From Phoronis australis (taxonomy: Eukaryota > Phoronida > Phoronidae), in NCBI GenBank assembly GCA_002633005.1, contig NMRA01000469.1, forward strand, positions 237,573 to 264,472: 26,900 nt of DNA, given 5' to 3'. A program made the translations under genes and the position numbers. A model generated the notes under the pieces. The model saw only the letters and a list, made by a program, of their open reading frames with translations. It had not been told where the DNA came from and ran no database searches. Positions within the stretch are counted from its first letter, which is position 1; every line of letters starts with the position of its first letter. Below are positions 20,588-26,900 of the stretch, piece by piece.

Positions 20588-20962
20588 TTTTAAATGCAGA
20601 TGGACTAGATGTGAAAGTTCCATATAAAACAGTGGGCCAAGGTGGAGGTGTTACAGTCTTGAGGTGCCGGTATCACGTGACTGATAAGGATAGCTTTCAG
20701 AGTCTCATGTGGACAGGGCCTCGTGGCATTGTATTTGAGATCCCGCACGTAAACGAACATGGCAATATTTATAAAAATGGAACATTCCTGCATGACTATA
20801 AGAGACGTGGTTCGGTAATGCCCTATTACCGTGGTCAGTCAATGACAGATTTGCTCATTTCCTTGAGTGAAATGAACTATGAAGATGAAGGTGTCTACAA
20901 CTGTACAGTGAATGCAAACTCTGGAAGTGCTGCATCAGGTGCAACAAAACTAATCTTGGACT
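20588..20962 (+). CDS. Ig-SUEL protein, exon 2: V-type immunoglobulin domain
   Basis: A 375-bp exon, phase 1 at both ends: acceptor ACTTTCCAG before 20588, donor GTGAGT after 20962. An alternative acceptor 12 bp further in (TGCAG, exon from 20600) has the same phase. Of 125 residues, Cys27 (VTVLRC) and Cys106 form the expected disulfide, Trp42 (LMWTGP) is the core tryptophan, and DEGVYNC (100-106) is the DxGxYxC motif of V/I-set domains, preceded by DLLISLSEMNYE on strand E. Two N-glycosylation sequons are visible (NGT near 64 and NCT near 105). The spacing of 78 residues between the cysteines is on the long side. It should be extracellular and mediate recognition or adhesion. Confidence 0.85.
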
Positions 20963-22228
20963 GTGAGTTACTTAAACCGCTTCAAAATTCCTGAGTGCTT
21001 GTTTAACATTTAAAAACCTTTTACCTGATGTTTAACTGATTGGCACAACAGGCTAATGTATGTATTTAAAACTCTACCTTTTCTTCTAGGTTTCTGAAAT
21101 CCAACACTTGCACTTGAACACGATGAAGGAACAAATCAAAGGAGAAGTGACTTTTTTCCACTTCAGTAACTTTTAATTGGTGCCAATATGTTCATGTTGA
21201 GAACATTACTTGAGCCAAGGACATGTTTTATGTCACACCAACTTTTGTTACGAAAGATCAAACATATTTTAGTGGAAATGAGATTGCAAAAACAATGAAA
21301 ACAGATCTATTACCTAAAACACATATTTAATACTTGAAAATATTTTTGTAGGTAATTTTATCGGTCATTTTCCCACTCCTCCATACAATGGGAGAAAAAG
21401 CCAACATGGAGCACATCTCTTGTATTAAGCACATTTCAAGGCTGACCTCCAGTATTTTACAATAATTTATTGTTCAACCTCATTCCTTTCTGGATCAATC
21501 TTATCTTAATCGTGAATATGTCAGCAATGCAAATCGTCAAATCTCGTATAATTATAATAATTGCTTAAAAATACATTTTTTTTCTGTTTTCAAAGACTGG
21601 TTGCACTGTCTGTTAAAATGCTATTCTAATTTTACCAAAATTTTCTTTAATTATAACAACAGTACTACCCTAAACTCTCACTGATTTAAGAAACAATATG
21701 GTTGACATGTCAAATATTAGTATATCATTTTTACATGGAAGATATGTAGCACCAAATTAATGGGTTTCCTAGTTCAAGCTCTGTACCATAGCTATTATCT
21801 GATAATGCATTGAAAACTGTGGACCATAGACATCAATGTTAGAAGACCTTGAAAAATGAAAAACAATGCGAAATTGGTCAGAGTTTACTGTAACCATGGT
21901 AACGAAAAAGTCAAACGTTTCTCAACATTTATCTCTGTTGAGAATTTTGACAACGTAAAATTCCACATTTCCCATCTTGTGTGATGACCTGAGAAGTGTT
22001 TATCACACAGAGGAGTATTTTGTCGTTCCTATTCTGGTTTTTCAATCGAAATGTCAACATCCGCATCAAGGCTGGAGTATCAATGGTCAGAGAAAGATGA
22101 TACATAAACCAGGATCATCTGATACAAGTGAACTGGGACAGCCTTTCAAATAGCACTACTAAACAGGGTTATCACTGAACACTTGAGTTATCCATGTGCC
22201 TTCATTTGTGGGTGTCTATTTATTGCAG
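20963..22228. other. Intron between Ig and SUEL 1 exons
   Basis: About 1.27 kb from the GTGAGT donor to the TTTATTGCAG acceptor. No additional exon or repeat element was recognised. The frame 20437-20994 runs past the donor to a stop, so an unspliced message would end shortly after the Ig domain. Confidence 0.5.
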
Positions 22229-22537
22229 ACTCCACCAGCCATAGTACAGTGCAATGTCACAGGGCTGAGCCATTCCATCTGTGGTGCTCGACAGGTACCG
22301 TGCAGGTGTACGCACTACAGTATGGCTGGAACCAGAACAGGCACACCTGTTCCTTTGAGCCCTATGGTTGTACAGACGGCTATAGGTACCCAGAGAATTC
22401 AACACACTTAAAGCCACACAGGAACAAGTGTGAAGAGCGAACGGCATGTAAAATCAACCCCAAGCCAATTCATCTGAAATGTTACGGTTTGCCTGTGTTG
22501 ACCTCTACAGTAGTGGCTGTCAGATACTGGTGTGCAG
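22229..22537 (+). CDS. Ig-SUEL protein, exon 3: SUEL/Gal_lectin domain 1
   Basis: A 309-bp exon, phase 1 at both ends: acceptor TTTATTGCAG, donor GTAAGT. It encodes one rhamnose-binding-lectin-like (SUEL, Gal_lectin) domain. Conserved features are HLWCSTGTVQV (strand with the second Cys), LQYGWNQNRHTC (the YG motif), NKCEERTACKI (equivalent of the C-n-g-k-x-x-C segment) and the closing VVAVRYWC. Eight cysteines occur in family order. The usual DPC of sugar-binding members is replaced by LKC, so canonical rhamnose binding is doubtful. One NST sequon is seen. The domain is extracellular and joins the Ig domain with a Tyr at the junction. Confidence 0.85.
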
Positions 22538-23435
22538 GTAAGTAAACAGTTACAGTAAGGAACAAATTCAATAGTTCTTCTGTGGTAATTACCAAAAAAA
22601 ACCCAATACCAAACCAGAAAGAAGTACTTAAACAAACTCCCAGAGATATTTATGTTTGATTATCAATTTCATTAGCACACTTTTTGCTGTAAACATCTTT
22701 CCCTCAATACGTAAGCACTGCAAAGCAATTAGAGAAAGGGCAGTCCAGCCAAAAATGTAAATCAATAAATATTTATACCTACACAGACATGATTGTCACT
22801 GCTGCTCCTGCTAAGTGGCTGTTGCTTTTTCCAAATCACATCTATACAACTTCAAGTAAATTATGCCAGTCTCAATCACAATGTAAATGGACAGTGAAAA
22901 GTATTTACAAATTGAAAAATACCAAACTGATCAAAACATTAACAGAATTTCGACATCAGCAGCAAATTAACAGAAAGTCTTTTCCTTCAACCAAGGATTT
23001 GCACTTCTGTGAAGACCATTTACAGTGCAAAGGCAAAAAAATTCCAAAACACAGCGGTTTCAGACATTTCAGTAGAAATAGACTGCACTAATCATCATCT
23101 ATCCAGGTCAAAGGTCAATCACACACCCATACTTGTGATTTCTGAATATGCAAATTTAATTTTACCTCCCACGCTGCCTGGTTCATTTGAGGAGGAATAC
23201 AGTGAGTACTGTCACACTAGGGCGGGAAAGTTGCTAAGCCTACGGTTGCCTTTTCTGACCAATTCCCAATTGTGATAAAACAGCACTTCCCATCACAGGA
23301 AACATGAAACTGGCATTAGTCAGGCCATCCCTGATATTTTGTTTTTCCCCTCATCATCGCTCCTGTGTGACATGTGAATATAGGTCGTTAATATATTTCT
23401 CTTCCTGTTTTCAGTGTTGAGACACCCTCATTTTT
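22538..23435. other. Intron between SUEL exons, left part
   Basis: An open frame at 22789-23091 and an overlapping one at 23009-23275 have no recognisable family and lack a suitable phase-1 donor. I see no exon here. Confidence 0.4.
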
Positions 23436-23941
23436 AGGCCTTTTCATATTAACTTAACTACGGTCTGAGCGGAACGTCAATGTAAACAGCGCAGTTAACT
23501 GGACCGTCCATACTGGCTTCGGTAGTTAATGACCATCGAAGTAAAGGGTTGATGACGCTGACGTCATCGAAGTTATCGCAAGGTAGCGCTGCACGCTAAG
23601 ATTTTTTTCAATGTGACAATTTGGAACATTTAAATGTGCTAAATGACGTTAAACTCATTTTTAAATCTATTTGTTATCATTAAAGCAAAAAATAAGTAGT
23701 TATTAGTGACGACACTACTCTGTAACTGTTGACGATAACAGTGGCACCTGGCGATAACTTCGATTGGACCGGAGTTAAGCGTTCATACTGCACTGCAGCG
23801 TCGACGCTGCAGTCTTAAATCCACCTATTATCTGCGATGTTAACTGGAGCTCTTAACTGCGATTCAGGACCGGAGTTAAGCGTTCATACTGACCACAACT
23901 CCCCAAACCATCGACACGTCGACGTTAGTATGAAAGGCCCT
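23436..23941. mobile_element. Non-autonomous DNA transposon with AGGCCTTTTCATAYTAAC ends
   Basis: The left end AGGCCTTTTCATATTAACTT matches the inverted right end AGGGCCTTTCATACTAACGT, a terminal repeat of roughly 17-18 bp with few mismatches. The interior has two direct copies of GGACCGGAGTTAAGCGTTCA (23766 and 23867) and a perfect 22-bp palindrome at 23792-23813 centred on GTCGAC. Length is about 506 bp with no coding frame. It sits inside the intron between the two SUEL exons and is more GC-rich than its surroundings. Confidence 0.7.
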
Positions 23942-24052
23942 TTTGTTTCATATCTTTTTTTGATTCCAAATAAAATTCTTTGACTGCATATTTTATTATC
24001 AGTCCCTGGAGGAGAATCTAAACTTCATTGATGCCTTACTATGAATTTGTAG

Positions 24053-24370
24053 ATCGTACAAGTAAAAGCATCACGTCATGCCATGATGAAGGAACCATTA
24101 TGTTATGGTGTCAATCAGGAACTATTGTGATCTACAGGATCAAATACGGCATGAACCAAGATGCCACTGTCTGTACGGAATACGAAGAAGGGAGCTGTGT
24201 TGAGAGTTTCACCACACCAGCCAATAACAGCCATATTGACAAGTACATGTCACAATGTAATGGGCGTCATTCATGCATCGTTAACCCGAACCCAATACGA
24301 ATGAAGACCAACTGCTTCGGATACCGTGGTATTATATCAACATTCGTCACAATATACTACAAATGTGAAG
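24053..24370 (+). CDS. Ig-SUEL protein, exon 4: SUEL/Gal_lectin domain 2
   Basis: A 318-bp exon, phase 1 at both ends. The acceptor is GAATTTGTAG (exon from 24053), chosen because the upstream AG at 24002 would put a TAA in frame at 24019. The donor is GTAAGT after 24370. The domain parallels SUEL 1: IMLWCQSGTIVIYRIKYGMN (second Cys and YG motif), VCTEYEEGSCVE, QCNGRHSCIVNPNPIR (very close to the family segment CNGkrsC) and the closing FVTIYYKC. Eight cysteines are in the same order as SUEL 1. The DPC position reads TNC. An NNS sequon is seen. Shared features such as NPxPIxxK in both domains point to an internal duplication. Confidence 0.85.
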
Positions 24371-25705
24371 GTAAGTATCTGTAACATTCACAATACCACA
24401 AATATTCAGTTGCCAGAGAAAAAAAGTCAAGGCAAGCTTTTTAATTCGAGATGAAGTGTGAAGAACACTACTTAATTATTTACGAATGATGAGTATCAAC
24501 ATAATGTTACTTCACTTCTAAATGAAAGTGCTTTGTAATGTGATTGGCATTCAACAGCAAATGGAAAATTTGGAATTATGTAGTAAGCCATTGACCATTA
24601 CAATAGGAACTAAAGTTTTAGAAAAATTGAAGAAAATTGATAGAAATTACTCCTGACATCTTACAAAACGAATCTTAAAGTCGCAGTTATCTGCCAAGTT
24701 CTCAGTTGGGCATATTGTTTGTATCAAGTGACTCAAGGAACAAGAGTTCCGATAAATAATTCCATAAATTGTTTTTAAAGTGATCCATGACTAACTGACC
24801 TAATTAGTACAAAACCTAAAAGAAAAAAGTTTATGTTTCAGGTTTGATAATAAAGTTACTGCACTTCTTGTCAGTGTTACTATTGAAAATACAAACATTT
24901 CAGCAAGATGCCAGAGATAATTGAAAACATCCCTTTCCAAGGCCAATTTCAACCAATTACATTTAAGAATGTTGATGAGGACTTTAATCTTCCTCAAGGC
25001 CACCCACTGAAATTAACTACAGATCATTGGGCATGAAATAAACCATGTCACAAATCTCACTTGAGAACCAGTTTCTCAACTGAATAACCAGTAACTAACT
25101 GGTTCTCAAATTCCAGCACCAGCAAGAGACATGTACAGCACATAGAACAGGTAGACCTACATTCTAAATGTCACAGAAAATTTAGATATCAAATATTTAG
25201 GACAATTAAAAATAGAAATACTAAAATGTTCATCTGAAACTTTGGTTAAGCACAGGTGCCACATGTCTCTTAGATCATCACTTAGTTATGTCCTGGCTTA
25301 TATCATTTTTAAATCAGAACCATTGAAGCGTAGGGTATGCTTTGACAAAAGTTTCAAAAACACTTTCTTGATGTTTTTATAACCCTTTTTGGCAACAAAG
25401 TGTTGTCAACTTAATATCCTTATAAATGATTAGATAAACATGTGACTGCCTTCAAAGAGGTATAACCGTAGATATTTACTGCATGTTCTGAAATTAGAAA
25501 TAATCAAAAATCATGCCATATGTTTTGGGACAGCATGTGATCAGCTTTCACTGCCATTTTCAGTCAAAAGGAGCAGCACAACAGATGACTCACAATTTCA
25601 CAAAATAATGAGGCTTTTCCACATTTTGAACACAATTGTCAACTAAAGCTAAACTGACTCTGAGGATGTTATGTAAATAATGCGAAACATTTTATTTGAT
25701 GACAG
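24371..25705. other. Intron after SUEL 2
   Basis: About 1.3 kb to the next candidate exon. It contains a copy of the dispersed hairpin at 25061-25109. A 67-codon minus-strand frame (24800-25003) was not recognised. Confidence 0.45.
25061..25109. repeat. Dispersed hairpin, copy 3
   Basis: TTGAGAACCAGTT (25061-25073) and its exact complement (25097-25109) form a 13-bp stem around a 23-base loop. This is the same stem sequence as in the MITE at 143-249. The outer GACTATTG ends of that element were not found here, so the copy is truncated or the ends are diverged. Confidence 0.6.
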
Positions 25706-25843
25706 TCCAGCCAGAGAGGCCATTAGAGGATACCTATTTCCTAAACAAAGAATTAACGTCAGCTCACACTGTGCCGTCAGTTGGACCAAATACAACTACA
25801 AGAGCCCATGGAACTGAACCGAGTCTTCGATATACCAGCATAG
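25706..25843 (+). CDS. Ig-SUEL protein, exon 5: extracellular linker (predicted)
   Basis: A 138-bp open exon, phase 1 at both ends, with acceptor TTTGATGACAG and donor GTGAGC. It would encode a hydrophilic, Ser/Thr/Pro-containing segment (for example SAHTVPSVGPNTTTRAHGTE) with one NTT sequon, no cysteine and no fold I recognise. This composition suits an O-glycosylated stalk between the lectin domains and either a membrane segment or further modules beyond the window. Support comes from splice sites and phase, not homology, so it is less certain than the domain exons. Confidence 0.55.
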
Positions 25844-26733
25844 GTGAGCATGTTCATCCCATAAGTAAAAAGTGACAAGACAAAGATTGGCAAGGCAGTA
25901 ACAATTATTTCGATTCAGGATCCTTTAAATGCCAATAGAATCGAGATCTTAAAAAGGAAATATGACAATTATCTGCCACCAATATGCAAAATATGTTCTT
26001 TTACATTTACTGTATACACCCTGTTTGGCAATTAAACTTTATTACTTTGTGAAATGAAAATTGTTCAAGAACGTTGTCACAGCTTGGTAAAAGCAGTCTT
26101 TCACTTGTCCAAAAAATTTACTTATTTTTTTCTTTCTTCGTTCACTACACTTGTCTCATAAAAAAAACTATCGTTATTTGTTATAATGAGATTCAAAGTG
26201 ACTGAGGTGGTAGTCATTTTGTTGCCAAACTTACACTTGATAATGCTTGTAAGACCCACATTGTTCATCATACAGCGCTCACAATTGACAGGTTCATAAA
26301 GTCACAACTGTACTGTCAATATACTTCAGCTGCTTCCATTCCAAGACAACAGGGTTCAGCAACCTTTATATTGAGTCAAACTAATAATTTTTACTAAAAA
26401 CATATTTTGTCGAACAGAGGTCGCCATATAGAGGCAACAACTTTAGTTTGGATGCGTTTTACAATGATTTTTCACATTTGCTTAGTCGTGTGAAATTTAC
26501 ATTCAAGATAGCACATCCAGACATCATTTTGTATTTTTCACTTGGTGTGAGTTGCCTTCTTAATGCATTGAACGAACATTAAGAAATTGGTTTAAAAATG
26601 CTCTATTTAATGAACAGTAGGAATTTCTCCAACTTATACAGAAGATTTTGAATTTAATTGACAGAAATGAGTAGACAAACAATGACAAATTTGATCTGTT
26701 AACATACTACAGGCTGAATTTTTAACCAATTTA
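25844..26733. other. Downstream intron or flank, no feature recognised
   Basis: AT-rich sequence without an evident exon, transmembrane-coding stretch or polyadenylation context that I can support. The gene has no stop codon by 25843, so it should continue past the window. Confidence 0.45.
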
Positions 26734-26900
26734 CACAAGACACGGGCATTGTCAATACCTTCACAAGACACGGGCATTGTCAATACCTCCACAAGACAAA
26801 GGCATTGTCAATACCTCCACAAGACAAAGGCATTGTCAATATCTCCACAAGACATGGCATTGTCAATACCTCCACAAGACAAAGGCATTGTCAATACCTC
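26734..26900. repeat. 28-bp minisatellite, open at the window end
   Basis: Copies of CACAAGACAMRGGCATTGTC plus AATACCTC start at 26734, 26762, 26790 and onward, six in view, with one copy a base shorter. The array runs off the right edge, so its full length is unknown. Confidence 0.95.

Noticed and set aside
20348-20623. Minus-strand frame with repeated MIQVQVVVLT units as a repeat protein
   Set aside because: Antisense reading of the 30-bp minisatellite.
22789-23275. Overlapping plus-strand frames of 100 and 88 codons between the SUEL exons, one with an HFCEDH word faintly like a THAP zinc finger
   Set aside because: The other THAP residues and spacing are not present, there is no suitable phase-1 donor, and codon content looks random.
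24003-24052. SUEL 2 exon starting at the better-looking acceptor TTATCAG (24002)
   Set aside because: In the lectin frame it gives a TAA at 24019; the acceptor at 24052 gives the expected phase 1.

Overview
This is metazoan nuclear DNA: AT-rich, with small exons bounded by GT/AG splice sites, large introns and many short non-autonomous transposons, degenerate tandem arrays, minisatellites and microsatellites. The gene content is an ABCG half-transporter with long introns and a secreted or surface protein that combines an immunoglobulin domain with SUEL/Gal_lectin domains. Together with the CTCF-motif-like repeats, this suggests a marine invertebrate animal (invertebrate deuterostome, lophotrochozoan or cnidarian). 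I cannot place the phylum. There are no bacterial-style genes; most long open frames are chance frames in repeats. Two genes can be supported, both incomplete in the window. GENE 1 (minus strand, 17969 down to 2008): five consecutive exons of an ABCG/White-type ABC transporter nucleotide-binding domain. All five splice in phase and carry the ABC signature, Walker B, catalytic Glu, D-loop and H-loop. The Walker A exons should lie above 17969 and the membrane domain below 2008; neither was seen. GENE 2 (plus strand, 19881 to 25843 and beyond): five exons encoding signal peptide, V-type Ig domain, SUEL domain 1, SUEL domain 2, and a Thr/Ser/Pro-containing linker. Every junction is phase 1, so each domain is a symmetric shuffling module. 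This Ig plus tandem SUEL architecture is the most interesting thing in the window. It recalls EVA1C-type receptors (tandem SUEL plus one membrane segment), but with an added N-terminal Ig domain that EVA1C, as I know it, lacks. If the ABCG gene is intact, gene 2 lies inside an ABCG intron on the opposite strand. Layout: 1-2007, palindromic MITE-like elements; 2008-2071, ABCG exon; 2220-3480, degenerate repeat array; 3861-4100, 14-bp minisatellite running into an assembly gap; 4101-4953, transposon fragment with a tRNA-like stretch; 4954-6632, mostly featureless; 6633-9330, a hairpin, an 847-bp near-identical direct duplication joined by one N, and an array whose units carry CCACTAGGGGGC-like cores; 9331-11190, continuation of that array interrupted by a hAT-like element with a 9-bp target duplication; 11997-17969, four ABCG exons with a 64-bp minisatellite and a second array between them; 19263-19513, palindromic MITE; 19881-25843, Ig-SUEL gene with a further MITE in one intron; 26734-end, a 28-bp minisatellite leaving the window.
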